A stretch of 64,000 nt of DNA, taken from assembly GCF_017742835.1 (NCBI RefSeq), contig NZ_CP072392.1, forward strand, positions 893,388 through 957,387, given 5' to 3'. The position numbers were made by a program, and so were the translations under genes. Position 1 is the stretch's first letter. Each line of letters opens with the position of its first letter. Origin of the DNA: Aquabacter sp. L1I39. GTDB lineage: Bacteria > Pseudomonadota > Alphaproteobacteria > Rhizobiales > Xanthobacteraceae. Below, in pieces: positions 34,975 through 44,310 of the stretch. Under the pieces are notes generated by a model. The model worked only from the letters and a program-made list of their open reading frames with translations, was not told the DNA's origin and searched no databases.

Positions 34975-36222
34975 CTATCCGTAGCGACGCCCCGCTTCGA
35001 TGGCGAGGCCCGTGCCCACGGAGCCGAAGGTGTCACCGGCCACCACCCGCGCCAGGGGCACGCAGGCGCAGATATCGGCGCGCACATGCGCGAGGCGCGT
35101 CGATCCGCCCGTGAGGAAGAGGGCGTCGATTTGCCCCGCCTTCAGCCCCGCCGCCGAGAGACAGGCGCCGATGCGCGCGGCGATGCGCCCCGCAAGGGCG
35201 CCGGTATGGTCCACCATCTCGTCGTGCGAGATGCCGACCGAAAGGCCCGCCTCCAGGAAAGCGAGGTCCAGCACCATGCGACCGGTCTCCGCCACCTCGA
35301 TCTTGGCGCGTTCCGCGGCGAGCGCCAGCGTGTGGCCGCGTTCCTCCTCCACCGCGCGGGCGAGGCGGCCAACCAGCTCGGGCCGCGCCGCCTCCCGCTC
35401 CAGCTCGCGGATGGTCCGCAAGGCCTTGCCGTCATAGAGACGGTTGATGGAGGCCCAGGTGGCAAGGTCGTGATAGAGCCCGACCGGCATGGCAAGGCCC
35501 GCCCGTTTCAGCGGACTGCCATGCCCCAGAAGGGGCATGATCGTGGCCAGCGACAAATGCCGGTCGAAGTCGGTGCCGCCGATCCGCACGCCCTCATTGG
35601 CGAGAATATCGGACGCGCGATCCGCCAGTCCGCTGCGATCGCGCGAGATGCGCACGATGGAAAAGTCCGACGTGCCGCCGCCAATATCGGCGATAAGCGC
35701 CAGTTCCTCGCCCTGCACCTGCCGCTCATAATCGAGGCTGGCAGCGATGGGCTCGAACTGGAACGAGATGTCCTCGAAGCCGATCTGACGCGCCACCGCG
35801 CCCAGCACCGCTTCGGCGCGGGCATCGCCCTCCGGATCGCCATCGACGAAATGCACTGGACGGCCGAGCACAACCTGCGTGAGCGGCCCGTCGGCGGCAG
35901 CTTCGCCCCGTGCCTTCACCTCTCCGATATAGGTGCCGATCACCTCCCGGAAGCCGAGGCGCATGCGGCCGACGGGCGTGGTCTCGTCCACCAGGGAAGA
36001 CCCCAGCACCGATTTCAACGCCCGCATCAGCCGTCCCTGATCGCCCTCCACGTAGGCGGCCATGGCGGCCCGGCCGAACAGGGGGTCACCGCTGCGAGGA
36101 AAGAAGATGGCGCTCGGCAACGTGTCCGCCTCCCCCTCCAGGGGCGCAAGGCGCGGTATGCCGTCGCGCATGAGGCCCAGCGTGGTGTTGGACGTGCCGA
36201 AATCGAGGCCGCAGGCGGTCAT
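34975..36222 (-). CDS. Short Hsp70-family protein (YegD-like ATPase domain only)
   Basis: Protein of 415 residues made of an actin-like/Hsp70 nucleotide-binding domain. Phosphate 1 is CGLDFGTSNTTLGL at the N-terminus, phosphate 2 is ALIADIGGGTSDFSIVRI (about 178-195) and the adenosine motif LFLTGGSTRLAHVRADI is near the end. The usual substrate-binding domain and lid of DnaK are absent, as in YegD and related proteins. The start at 36222 has a strong AAGGAGG; the ATG five codons earlier is worse placed. It lies downstream of the YcgN-type gene on the same strand, 110 bases away. A client or partner is not known. Confidence 0.9.
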   Translation of the reverse strand: MTACGLDFGTSNTTLGLMRDGIPRLAPLEGEADTLPSAIFFPRSGDPLFGRAAMAAYVEGDQGRLMRALKSVLGSSLVDETTPVGRMRLGFREVIGTYIGEVKARGEAAADGPLTQVVLGRPVHFVDGDPEGDARAEAVLGAVARQIGFEDISFQFEPIAASLDYERQVQGEELALIADIGGGTSDFSIVRISRDRSGLADRASDILANEGVRIGGTDFDRHLSLATIMPLLGHGSPLKRAGLAMPVGLYHDLATWASINRLYDGKALRTIRELEREAARPELVGRLARAVEEERGHTLALAAERAKIEVAETGRMVLDLAFLEAGLSVGISHDEMVDHTGALAGRIAARIGACLSAAGLKAGQIDALFLTGGSTRLAHVRADICACVPLARVVAGDTFGSVGTGLAIEAGRRYG

Positions 36223-36332
36223 GGGACCTCCTTGCAAGAAGGCGGAAACGCGGAAAGGGCGCGCTTGCTAGATCATGTTGCGCTGCAGCGCAAGAGGGGG
36301 AAGGCGCCCATTGTCCGCGGGAGGGGAGCGTC

Positions 36333-36848
36333 TCACGCGGTTTTCGGCCGGCGTGGTGCAGCCGGAGCGGGCTTGCGCAGGGCCTTGGCCCCGCGCGGCC
36401 AGCGCACCGGCCAGGAGACCACATGCTCCATCAGCTCGAACAGGCCGAAGGATTGCTCCGGCCCCGCCACCCGTCCACGCACCGAAATGCCGGCTTCGTG
36501 AACGGTATCCCGCGTGCCCGACACCAGAGGATGCCACCAGGGCAGGTCCTCCCCCTCCTCCATCAAGCGGTAGGCACAGGTGGGCGGCAGCCAGGTGAGA
36601 CTCGTGACCGCCTCCGGCGTCAGGCGGACGCAATCGGCCACCTGTGCCTGCCTGTTGGGATAATCCGTGCAGCGGCACGAGGTTTCGTCCAGCAGCCGGC
36701 AGCCCACATCCGTATAGGCCACCATGCCGGTATCCTCGTCCTCTAGCTTGACGAGGCAGCAGCGACCGCAGCCGTCGCACAGGCTTTCCCATTCCGCATC
36801 GGAAAGCTGCCAGAGGGTCTTGGTGCGCCAGAAGGGTTCGTCCGCCAT
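36333..36848 (-). CDS. YcgN-family cysteine cluster protein (UPF0260)
   Basis: Soluble protein of 171 residues. The family cysteine cluster is visible: [43 protein letters not shown] and [25 protein letters not shown]. Such spacing suggests a zinc- or iron-sulfur-binding role, but the biochemical function is unestablished to my knowledge. The N-terminal [22 protein letters not shown] block is typical. The ATG has AGGAAGGG upstream. The alanine/proline-rich C-terminus ([14 protein letters not shown]) is a species-type extension. Confidence 0.9.
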   Translation of the reverse strand: MADEPFWRTKTLWQLSDAEWESLCDGCGRCCLVKLEDEDTGMVAYTDVGCRLLDETSCRCTDYPNRQAQVADCVRLTPEAVTSLTWLPPTCAYRLMEEGEDLPWWHPLVSGTRDTVHEAGISVRGRVAGPEQSFGLFELMEHVVSWPVRWPRGAKALRKPAPAAPRRPKTA

Positions 36849-37066
36849 GGACCCTTCCTACTGGATGCGGCCGCGCAGGACCAGGGCAGGCACGACACAG
36901 AGGAGCCGCAGGACAGCGACGGCTCATATACCTTGTCGCGGGATCGCCGGAGGTCACCCTCGCCGGACGCATGGGCACGCGCTATAGACCATGAGGGGGT
37001 CTTGAGGAGAGGTCCGCCGCCGTGTTTCCGACATGCCTGCGGGGCAAACCGGAAACGGCACGCGGT

Positions 37067-37095
37067 AAGGCGAGACGCGACAAGGCGAGACGCGA
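37067..37095 (+). repeat. Tandem 14-base repeat just before the PBP gene
   Basis: Two exact copies of AAGGCGAGACGCGA (37067-37080 and 37082-37095) with one base between, ending three bases before the GTG start. It duplicates a weak AAGG ribosome-binding-like core, so copy number might influence translation. Confidence 0.7.
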
Positions 37096-37098
37096 ACG

Positions 37099-39267
37099 GT
37101 GAGCGAGCGCAAGACATCTTCTTTCCGGGTCTGGCTGCGCAATGCGCTGCTGGATGCGGATGCGCGCATCGACAGTGGCTTGTTTCGCCTCGGCACCGGA
37201 ACCGTGCGCGCCGCCGCCGCCTATTCCGCCTTCATGGAACGCTTCGCCCTCACCGGCTTCAAGCGTTTCCTGGTGGGCATGGCCTCGGAGGGCTTCACGC
37301 TCGGCACCGCCGGCATCATCGCCGTGCTGGCCCTCGCCTTGCCCGCCTTCCGCGAGACCTCCGACGACTGGCTGAAGCGCACCGAACTGGCTGTCACCTT
37401 CCTCGACCGCTACGGCAATGTGCTGGGCGAGCGCGGGGTTCGGCAGAACGATACGGTGCCGTTGGAAGACTTCCCCGACTATCTCATCAAGGCGGTGCTG
37501 GCCACCGAGGACCGGCGCTTTTACGAGCATTTCGGCATCGACATTGCCGGCACGGCCCGCGCCCTCGTCACCAATGCGCGGGCGGGCGGGGTGCGGCAGG
37601 GCGGCTCCTCGCTCTCCCAGCAATTGGCCAAGAACCTGTTCCTGTCCAATGAGCGCACCATCGAGCGAAAGATCAAGGAAGCCTTCCTGGCCCTGTGGCT
37701 GGAAAGCCGGCTGACCAAGAGCCAGATCCTGAAGCTCTATCTCGACCGCGCCTATCTCGGCGGCGGCGCCTATGGGGCGGACGCGGCGGCCAAATATTAT
37801 TTCGGCAAGTCCATCCGCGAGGTGAACCTGGCCGAGGCGGCCATGCTGGCGGGCCTGTTCAAGGCCCCCTCCAAATATGCCCCGCACGTAAACCTGCCGG
37901 CCGCTCGCGCCCGCGCCTCCACCGTGCTCGACAATCTGGTGGAAGCCGGCTTCATGACCGAGGGCCAGGTGTTCGGCGCCCGCCGCAATCCGGCCACCCC
38001 GATCGACCGGCGCGACATCGCGGTGCCCGATTATTATCTCGACTATGCCTTCTCCGAGGTGAAGAAGCTGGTGGAGACGCTGCCGAAGTCCGTCAGCGAA
38101 CGCATCTTCGTGGTGCGGACGGGGCTCGACCCCAACATCCAGAAGGTGGCGGAAGCCGCGCTCGACCAGTCGCTGCGGCAGTTCGGAAAGGACTACAAGG
38201 CGAGCCAGGGCGCCATCGTCATCATGGAGCCCAACGGCACCGTGCGTGCTTTGGTGGGCGGGCGCGATTATGGCGAAAGCCAGTTCAACCGCGCGACCGA
38301 TGCCCTGCGCCAGCCCGGCTCCTCGTTCAAGCCGTTCGTCTACACCGTCTCACTGATGAACGGCTACAAGCCCACCACCATCGTGCAGGACGCGCCCATC
38401 TGCCTCGGCAATTGGTGCCCGCAAAATTATGGGCGCTCCTATATGGGCTCCATCACGCTGCAGACGGCGCTCCAGCACTCGCTCAACACCGTGGCGGTGC
38501 GGCTCGCGGAAAAGTTCGGCCGGCAGAAGATCGTCGACCTTGCGAAATCCATGGGCATCACCTCGCCTTTGACGCTGACCGCCCCCCTGCCGCTCGGCGC
38601 TGTGGAGGTGACGGTCATCGACATGACCACGGCCTATGCGGTGTTCGCCAATGGCGGCAAGAGCGTCTATCCCCACGCCGTGGTGGAAATGCGGGTCGGC
38701 ACCGGGGATGTGGTGTGGCGCTATGACCGCGACGCGCCCCAGCCGGTGCAGGTGATCCCGCCCTCGGTCATCAACGACATCAATCCCATGCTCAACAATG
38801 TGGTGGAGAACGGCACGGGCCGGCGGGCGCGGCTGGAAGGCATCAAGGTGGCTGGCAAGACCGGGACCACCAATGCCTATCGCGACGCCTGGTTCATGGG
38901 CTTTACCGGCAATTATGTGGGCGGGGTCTGGTTCGGAAATGACGACTACACCTCTACCAACAAGATGACCGGCGGCTCCCTGCCCGCCATGACCTGGCAG
39001 AAGGTGATGGCCTATGCCCACCAGGGCATCGACCTGAAGTTCATTCCCGGCGTCGGCGATGCGCCCGCGCCCAAGCTCGACCAGGCGCCGACCCCGCTGG
39101 ATGTGCCCGGCCTTGAGGCCACCTCGCGGCCCATCACGCTCTCCCCCCGCAGCGCCGAGCGCCTGGGGCGGCTGGAGCGCCTGTTCAAGGAGGCGCCGCC
39201 TTTGCCGCCCACCCCCGGCGGCCCCACCGCCATGGATGCCCGGGCGCTCCCCGCGCGCACCAATTGA
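37099..39267 (+). CDS. Class A penicillin-binding protein (PBP1A-type transglycosylase/transpeptidase)
   Basis: Bifunctional cell-wall enzyme of 722 residues anchored by one helix (about 72-92, TLGTAGIIAVLALALPAF). The GT51 glycosyltransferase domain shows ATEDRRFYEHFGIDIAGTARAL, then GGSSLSQQLAKNLFLSNERTIERKIKEAFLALWLE and LYLDRAYLGGGAYGADAAAKYYFGKSI. The transpeptidase domain has the SxxK box at S408-K411 (PGSSFKPF), the SxN box in QHSLNTVAV and the KTG box in VAGKTGTTNAYRDAWF. All catalytic motifs are intact. The N-terminal cytoplasmic ~70 residues are longer than in E. coli enzymes. The GTG start is preceded by a tandem 14-base repeat rather than a strong ribosome site, so translation could start elsewhere. 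Confidence 0.93.
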   Translation: MSERKTSSFRVWLRNALLDADARIDSGLFRLGTGTVRAAAAYSAFMERFALTGFKRFLVGMASEGFTLGTAGIIAVLALALPAFRETSDDWLKRTELAVTFLDRYGNVLGERGVRQNDTVPLEDFPDYLIKAVLATEDRRFYEHFGIDIAGTARALVTNARAGGVRQGGSSLSQQLAKNLFLSNERTIERKIKEAFLALWLESRLTKSQILKLYLDRAYLGGGAYGADAAAKYYFGKSIREVNLAEAAMLAGLFKAPSKYAPHVNLPAARARASTVLDNLVEAGFMTEGQVFGARRNPATPIDRRDIAVPDYYLDYAFSEVKKLVETLPKSVSERIFVVRTGLDPNIQKVAEAALDQSLRQFGKDYKASQGAIVIMEPNGTVRALVGGRDYGESQFNRATDALRQPGSSFKPFVYTVSLMNGYKPTTIVQDAPICLGNWCPQNYGRSYMGSITLQTALQHSLNTVAVRLAEKFGRQKIVDLAKSMGITSPLTLTAPLPLGAVEVTVIDMTTAYAVFANGGKSVYPHAVVEMRVGTGDVVWRYDRDAPQPVQVIPPSVINDINPMLNNVVENGTGRRARLEGIKVAGKTGTTNAYRDAWFMGFTGNYVGGVWFGNDDYTSTNKMTGGSLPAMTWQKVMAYAHQGIDLKFIPGVGDAPAPKLDQAPTPLDVPGLEATSRPITLSPRSAERLGRLERLFKEAPPLPPTPGGPTAMDARALPARTN

Positions 39268-39285
39268 CGCGGGGACCCGCCGCCC

Positions 39286-39861
39286 GTGCGCCTCTTCCCC
39301 CTCGCCTTCATCCTCGCTGCCTCGGTCGCCCTGGGGCTCGGCACCACCTATGAGGCGGTCACCCGCACCCGTGGGCTCGACATGGTGAAGCTCGGCCCCT
39401 GGGAGGGCTGGCCGCGCTCCGGCACGGTGCAGGCCGACCCCTATGCGCGCGCGGTCTTCGCCCGCTCTGGCGAATTGCCGTTGGAGCTGGCGGACGGCCT
39501 GCTCTTCCTGGCCACCAATGACAGTGCCGGCGCGCCGTTGGACGGCCGGTGCGACATCCGCATCGTGGGCTCCCTGCCCCAGTCGCGCCTGTGGACCATC
39601 ACGCTCACCGACGAGGACGGCCACCTCATCGCCAATGAAGCGCGGCGCCATGGCTTCACCAGCGCCGAGACGGTCTATCGCGACGACGGAGAGATCGACA
39701 TTGTGCTCTCGCCCCGTGCCCGCGCCGGCAACTGGATTCCCTCCGGCGCACGCGGGCGGGTGAAGGTGGCGCTGCGGCTCTATGATGCCCCGTTCAGTTT
39801 CTCGTCCGGCGGCCAGGAAGGGGCGGACATGCCGCGCATCGTGACGGAGCGCTGCCCATGA
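39286..39861 (+). CDS. DUF1214 membrane-anchored protein
   Basis: Protein of 191 residues with an N-terminal hydrophobic anchor or signal (MRLFPLAFILAASVALGLGTTYEAV). The periplasmic remainder is a DUF1214 domain: GPWEGWPRSGTVQADPYARAVFARSGELPLELADGLLFLATNDSAG, RIVGSLPQSRLWTITLTDEDGHLI and NWIPSGARGRVKVALRLYDAPF. It overlaps the DUF1254 gene by four bases. In many bacteria DUF1254 and DUF1214 are parts of a single protein, so these two probably form a complex. GTG start, 18 bases after the PBP stop. Function unknown. Confidence 0.88.
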   Translation: MRLFPLAFILAASVALGLGTTYEAVTRTRGLDMVKLGPWEGWPRSGTVQADPYARAVFARSGELPLELADGLLFLATNDSAGAPLDGRCDIRIVGSLPQSRLWTITLTDEDGHLIANEARRHGFTSAETVYRDDGEIDIVLSPRARAGNWIPSGARGRVKVALRLYDAPFSFSSGGQEGADMPRIVTERCP

Positions 39862-40535
39862 GCGTGCTTCCCACGTCCCGGCTCTCCCGCTTCGCCTTCT
39901 GGCGCCGCCCGCCCGAGCCCGAGCCCTACCTCGAGTTTCACACCCCCCGCCGCACCCGCGGGGCGGCCCTGTGGGAATGGCTCGCCAAGGCGTCGGGGCA
40001 GTTGGCGCTGGGGCTCGCCTTTATCCTGGTGCTGGCCGGCATCGTGCACCTCGCCTCGGTGCTGGCCATGCCGCTGCTTGCCACCAACAATGCCTTCGCG
40101 CGGCTGACGCGCATCGCGCCCATGAACGGAATGACGCTGCTGCCGGACCCATCGCCGTCCGGCATGACCTTGCCGCTGTCCGACCCCGCCTTCGTCAGCG
40201 CGGTGTGCCTCTATGACCTCGCCGACCACCCACTGAAGGTGCGTGTGCCAGCGACCTCCGACTATACGTCGGTCTCCTTCTATACGGCGCGCGGCGTCCC
40301 CTTCTACGCGCTGAACGACCAGGCGGCGGGGCGGGTGATCGAGCTCGACCTGCTCTCCCCCATGCAAAGGGCGGCCTTGCCGGAGGACGAGGAAATCACC
40401 GCAGCGGACCGGCTGATCGTGGAATCCCCGTCCCTGAAAGGCGTGGTCCTGATCCGCGCCTTCGCCCGCTACCCCGACACGCGCGACGCCATCCGCCGCC
40501 AATTGGAGGCGGCCACCTGCATGCCCTCCACCTGA
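39858..40535 (+). CDS. DUF1254-related membrane protein
   Basis: Protein of 225 residues with one transmembrane helix (about 46-70, GQLALGLAFILVLAGIVHLASVLAM) after a cytoplasmic, proline-rich N-terminus. The periplasmic part contains LLATNNAFARLTRIAPMNGMTLLPDPSPSGMTLPLSDPAFVSAVCLYDL and the PATSDYTSVSFYTARGVPFYALND region, typical of the short alphaproteobacterial DUF1254 proteins. Coupled with the DUF1214 gene by an ATGA overlap and transcribed from the PBP region. A role in the envelope is inferred from topology only. Confidence 0.85.
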   Translation: MSVLPTSRLSRFAFWRRPPEPEPYLEFHTPRRTRGAALWEWLAKASGQLALGLAFILVLAGIVHLASVLAMPLLATNNAFARLTRIAPMNGMTLLPDPSPSGMTLPLSDPAFVSAVCLYDLADHPLKVRVPATSDYTSVSFYTARGVPFYALNDQAAGRVIELDLLSPMQRAALPEDEEITAADRLIVESPSLKGVVLIRAFARYPDTRDAIRRQLEAATCMPST

Positions 40536-40592
40536 CACGGCTGCGCGCAGCAGAATGGACCGGGATGCGATCCATCCTGCTCGCCCTGCGCT

Positions 40593-42173
40593 TCACCGCA
40601 CCTTGGCGCCCCATCCGCCGCCGCCGGGCGTTTCCACGGCAATGACCTCCCCAGGCTGGAGGGTCAGCGACCCCTTGCCGGCCAGGGTCCGGCGCACGCC
40701 ATCCTTATCCTCCATCCAGTTCTCCCCCGCCGCGCCCTCGCCGCCGCCATGGAGGCCATAAGGGCGGAACCTGCGGCGGTCCGTCTGCAGGGAAACGCGG
40801 GCCTCGTGGTCGATCATCCGCAGAGCACGAACCACCCCTTCCCCACCCTCATGCAGCCCTTGCCCGGAGGAGCCGGGGCGCAGTTCATAGCGTTCCACCC
40901 GGAAAGGATAGCTGATCTCCAGCGCTTCGATGGGCGTGTTGAGGGTGTTCGACATGTTGGCGTGGACACCACTCATGCCCGGCCCCATAGGCCGCCCGCC
41001 CTGCCCTCCGCCAATGGTCTCGATATAGGTGTAGGGCTTGCCGTTGCGGGGGTCACGCCCGCCAATGCCGATCAGGTTCATGGTGCCCTGGCTCGCCGCC
41101 GCGATGCGGTCGGGGGCGAACTGGGCGAAGGCCTTGAGCACCGTGTCGGCGAGCCGCTGCGTGGTCTCGGTATTGGCGGCGCAGACTGCCGCCGGCCGCT
41201 GCGCATCCAGGAAGGAGCCTTCCGGAATGCGGATCTCCACCGCGCGCATCACGCCCGCATTGGGCGGCAAGGTGGCATCCATCAGGATCTTGATGGAATA
41301 GAACACCGACGAGTGCACCATGGCCTGCACCGCATTGATGTTGCCCCGGCGCAGCGGCGAGCTGCCCTCGAAGTCGAAGACCATGCGGTCCGGCTGCACC
41401 TTCACCTTCAGGCGGATGCGGACCGGTTCGTCGCTGCTGCCATCATCGTCGAGGCAGTCCTCCGAGGTCCACTCGCCCGCCGGAAAATCCGCCAAGCGGC
41501 GGCGCATGCGGCGCTCCGAATAATCGAGGATGGCGGCAAGTCCTTCCTCCAGCGCGGCCGCGCCGAAACGCTCCGCCAGTTCCTCCACACGGCGGATGCC
41601 CACCTTGAGGGCGGCGAGCTGGGCATTGAGGTCGCCCTTGCGCTCTTCCGGGGTGCGCACATTGGCCAGGATCATGGCCATGAGGTCACGCTGCTCGATC
41701 CCCTTCCGATGGAGCAGGACCGGCGGAATGATTAGGCCTTCCTGGTAGATCTCCGTGGACCGCCCGGGCATGGAGCCCGGCTCCATGCCGCCCACGTCCG
41801 AATGGTGGGCCCGGCTCGCCACATAGGCAATGCAGCGCCCGGCGACGAAAATGGGCGCGATCAGCGTGATGTCGGGCAGGTGCGCGCCGGCAATATAGGG
41901 ATCGTTCACTACCACCACGTCCCCCGCTTCCAGCGGGTCCAGCATGGCAAGGGTGGGGCCGACCGCCCTGAGCATGGAGCCCAGATGCACCGGCACATGC
42001 TCCGCCTGGGCCACCAATTGGGCCTTGGCATCGAAGATGGCGCAGGAGGCGTCCATGCGCTCCTTGATGTTGGGGGAGAAGGAGGTGAGCTTGAGCACCA
42101 CCCCCATTTCCTGCGCCGTGGCCTCCAGCGCGTTCTTCAGGACTTCCAGGCGGATGGGATCGAACGCGGTCAC
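40593..42173 (-). CDS. hyuB: Hydantoinase/oxoprolinase family subunit B
   Basis: Cytoplasmic protein of 526 residues of the HyuB family, which with HyuA opens hydantoin or 5-oxoproline rings using ATP. Readable signatures include FDPIRLEVLKNALEATAQEMGVVLKLTSFSPNIKERMDASCAIFD, DVVVVNDPYIAGAHLPDITLIAPIF, ASRAHHSDVGGMEPGSMPG, MVFDFEGSSPLRRGNINAVQAM and PYTYIETIGGGQGGRPMGPGMSGVHANMSNTLNTPIEALE. The C-terminal VIAVETPGGGGWG is complete. The ATG overlaps the hyuA stop (ATGA). The exact substrate (hydantoin, N-methylhydantoin, acetone-like or oxoproline) is not decided by sequence. Confidence 0.92.
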   Translation of the reverse strand: MTAFDPIRLEVLKNALEATAQEMGVVLKLTSFSPNIKERMDASCAIFDAKAQLVAQAEHVPVHLGSMLRAVGPTLAMLDPLEAGDVVVVNDPYIAGAHLPDITLIAPIFVAGRCIAYVASRAHHSDVGGMEPGSMPGRSTEIYQEGLIIPPVLLHRKGIEQRDLMAMILANVRTPEERKGDLNAQLAALKVGIRRVEELAERFGAAALEEGLAAILDYSERRMRRRLADFPAGEWTSEDCLDDDGSSDEPVRIRLKVKVQPDRMVFDFEGSSPLRRGNINAVQAMVHSSVFYSIKILMDATLPPNAGVMRAVEIRIPEGSFLDAQRPAAVCAANTETTQRLADTVLKAFAQFAPDRIAAASQGTMNLIGIGGRDPRNGKPYTYIETIGGGQGGRPMGPGMSGVHANMSNTLNTPIEALEISYPFRVERYELRPGSSGQGLHEGGEGVVRALRMIDHEARVSLQTDRRRFRPYGLHGGGEGAAGENWMEDKDGVRRTLAGKGSLTLQPGEVIAVETPGGGGWGAKVR

Positions 42174-44263
42174 TGGGCGACCTCCACGAGCAGGTTGCCG
42201 GACGCGTGCACGGTGAGCACGTCGCCGGGATAGATGATGGTGGTGGCGGAGATTTCCTCGATCACCGCCGGCCCCTGGATCATGTCGCCAGCCTTCAGCG
42301 CCGCCCGGTCATAGATCAGCGCCACGTGGGCGCGGACCGGGAGCCCCGGGTCGAACGGCTCGAAATGGATCTCCCGCGATCCCTTGACCGCCTGCGCCGC
42401 CGGCGTGCCGGTGCCGGCGGGCAGTACCGGGAGAACCGGCTTGTCGATGCGGCCGATGCCTGTCACCACCAGGCCCACGATCTCGATGGGGCTTGCGGGA
42501 TCCGCATGGCCGAAGCGGGCCGCGTGGGCGGCGTGGAACTGGCCGGGAAGATCCGCCCAGAAGGTCGGCGCGCCGATGTCCACACCGATGGGCAGGTCAT
42601 AGCTCTGGCCGATATAGCGCACGTCGATCTTCACCTCGATCTCGCGGCGTTCGGGCGGCACGCCATCCTCGTCCAGGTGGCCCTCGGCGCGGGCGATGAG
42701 GGCATGGATCGCCCGCAGCGCATCCTCCGCCCCATCGGCGCGATAGGCGGCGATATGGGTCTCGGCGAAGGTGTGGTGCAGGTCGGAGATCAGCTGGCCC
42801 ATGGCGCACAGGATGCCGGGGGTGGGCGGCACCATCACGCGCGGCATCCGCAATTCCCGCGCCACCGGGCTGCCATGCATGGGACCCGCGCCGCCGAATG
42901 GCACGAGGGCGAAGTCGCGCGGGTCATAGCCGCGCTCCACCGAGACCACGCGGATGCCGCGCACGATATTGGCATGCGCCACCCGCAGGATGCCCGCCGC
43001 CGCCGCATGGAGGTCAAGGCCCAGCGGCTCTGCGATCTCGCGGCGGATGGCCTCGCGCGCGGCCGCGATGTCGAGGCCGAGATCGCCGCCGAGCCGCGAC
43101 GTGTCGTCGAAGCGGCCGAGGACAAGGTTGGCGTCGGTGACGGTGGGGCGCGTGCCGCCGCGCCCGTAGCAGACCGGCCCCGGCACCGCCTCGGCGCTCA
43201 TGGGGCCGACGCGCAGGGCGCCCCCCTCGTCGATCCAGGCGATGGAGCCGCCGCCGGCGCCGATGGCGTTGATGTCGATGACGGGGAGGCGGATCGGCAC
43301 CGTCTCCAGGGTGTTGGTGCGCGTGATTTCCGGATGGCCGTTGCGGATCAGGCTGATGTCCGTGCTGGTGCCGCCGATATCCATGGTGATGATGTCGGAA
43401 ATCCCCGCCAGCGCCGCCACATGGGCGCTGGCCACCACCCCGCCGGCGGGGCCGGAGAGCACCGTGTGCACCGGCTTGACGCGCGCGCTTTCAATGCTCA
43501 TGAGGCCGCCGGCCGCGTCCATGACCATGACCGGCTTTTCCGCCGCAAGGCCGAGGCCCTCGTCCGCATCGCCCAGCATGTCGCGCAGCGAGGCGAGGTA
43601 TTTGTGCATGACGGGGCGCAGATAGGCGTTCAGGACCGCCGTGCTGGCGCGCTCATACTCGCGAAATTCCGAATTGATCTCGGTGGAGATGCAGACCGCG
43701 ACGCCCGGCAGCATCTCTTCCAGGATGGCCCGCGCCCGCTGCTCGTGGGCGGGGTTGGCATAGGAGTGCAGGAAGAGGATCGCGATGGCCTCCACCCCCG
43801 TGCCGGCAAGGGCGCGCGCGGCCTCCCGCACATCCTCCTCGTGGAGGGGCTCGATCTCCCGTCCGCCCGGCCCGAGGCGCCCCCGCACCGTCAGGCACAA
43901 GTCCTGCGGCACCAATTGCTCGGGCCGCACCACGGAAATATCGAACAAAGTGGGTCGGTTCTGGCGGCCGATGAGAAGGATGTCCCGAAAACCGCGATTG
44001 GTGATGAAGGCCGTTACCGCGCCCTTGCGCTGGATGACCGCATTGGTGGTGGTCGTGGTGCCGTGCCCCACATAGACCACGTCGGACCCGGTGCCGCCCT
44101 GCAAAGCGATGGCCCGCGTCAGGCCCTGGACCGTGCCGCGGGCGCGGTTGTCCGGGGTGGTGGACACCTTGGAGACGGTGATGGTCCCGGTCGTCTCGTC
44201 ATAGGCGATACTGTCCGTGAACGTGCCCCCCACATCGGAGGCCACCCGCATGCGCGCACCCAT
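42170..44263 (-). CDS. hyuA: Hydantoinase/oxoprolinase family subunit A
   Basis: Cytoplasmic ATPase subunit of about 697 residues. The nucleotide-binding N-terminus is RVASDVGGTFTDSIAYDETTGTITVSKVSTTP, with YVGHGTTTTTNAVIQRKGAVTAFITNRGFRDIL and VRPEQLVPQDLCLTVRGRLGPGG after it. The core carries SGPAGGVVASAHVAALAG, IITMDIGGTSTDISLI and ALVPFGGAGPMHG. The C-terminal region (DVRYIGQSYDLPIGVDI) is intact. The ATG at 44263 (MGARMRVASD) has GGGGA eight bases upstream; GTG at 44281 is the alternative. Divergent from a TetR gene whose likely operator lies at 44292-44305. Confidence 0.93.
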   Translation of the reverse strand: MGARMRVASDVGGTFTDSIAYDETTGTITVSKVSTTPDNRARGTVQGLTRAIALQGGTGSDVVYVGHGTTTTTNAVIQRKGAVTAFITNRGFRDILLIGRQNRPTLFDISVVRPEQLVPQDLCLTVRGRLGPGGREIEPLHEEDVREAARALAGTGVEAIAILFLHSYANPAHEQRARAILEEMLPGVAVCISTEINSEFREYERASTAVLNAYLRPVMHKYLASLRDMLGDADEGLGLAAEKPVMVMDAAGGLMSIESARVKPVHTVLSGPAGGVVASAHVAALAGISDIITMDIGGTSTDISLIRNGHPEITRTNTLETVPIRLPVIDINAIGAGGGSIAWIDEGGALRVGPMSAEAVPGPVCYGRGGTRPTVTDANLVLGRFDDTSRLGGDLGLDIAAAREAIRREIAEPLGLDLHAAAAGILRVAHANIVRGIRVVSVERGYDPRDFALVPFGGAGPMHGSPVARELRMPRVMVPPTPGILCAMGQLISDLHHTFAETHIAAYRADGAEDALRAIHALIARAEGHLDEDGVPPERREIEVKIDVRYIGQSYDLPIGVDIGAPTFWADLPGQFHAAHAARFGHADPASPIEIVGLVVTGIGRIDKPVLPVLPAGTGTPAAQAVKGSREIHFEPFDPGLPVRAHVALIYDRAALKAGDMIQGPAVIEEISATTIIYPGDVLTVHASGNLLVEVAQ

Positions 44264-44284
44264 GTCCTGTTCCCCGCTCACGAT

Positions 44285-44310
44285 GTAACTATAACGTTTG
44301 CGTTACAGAT
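44285..44310. promoter_or_regulatory. Candidate TetR operator between hyuA and the TetR gene
   Basis: Nested dyad: TAACG-TTTG-CGTTA at 44292-44305, inside a wider TGTAAC...GTTACA pair (44284-44307 region). It is AT-rich in an otherwise GC-rich region and 22 or more bases upstream of hyuA. A TetR regulator encoded divergently is the natural candidate to bind it. Confidence 0.6.

Noticed and set aside
34840..36501. A 553-codon plus-strand frame opposite the Hsp70-like gene
   Set aside because: No motif and typical shadow composition; the Hsp70 phosphate and adenosine motifs are unambiguous on the other strand.
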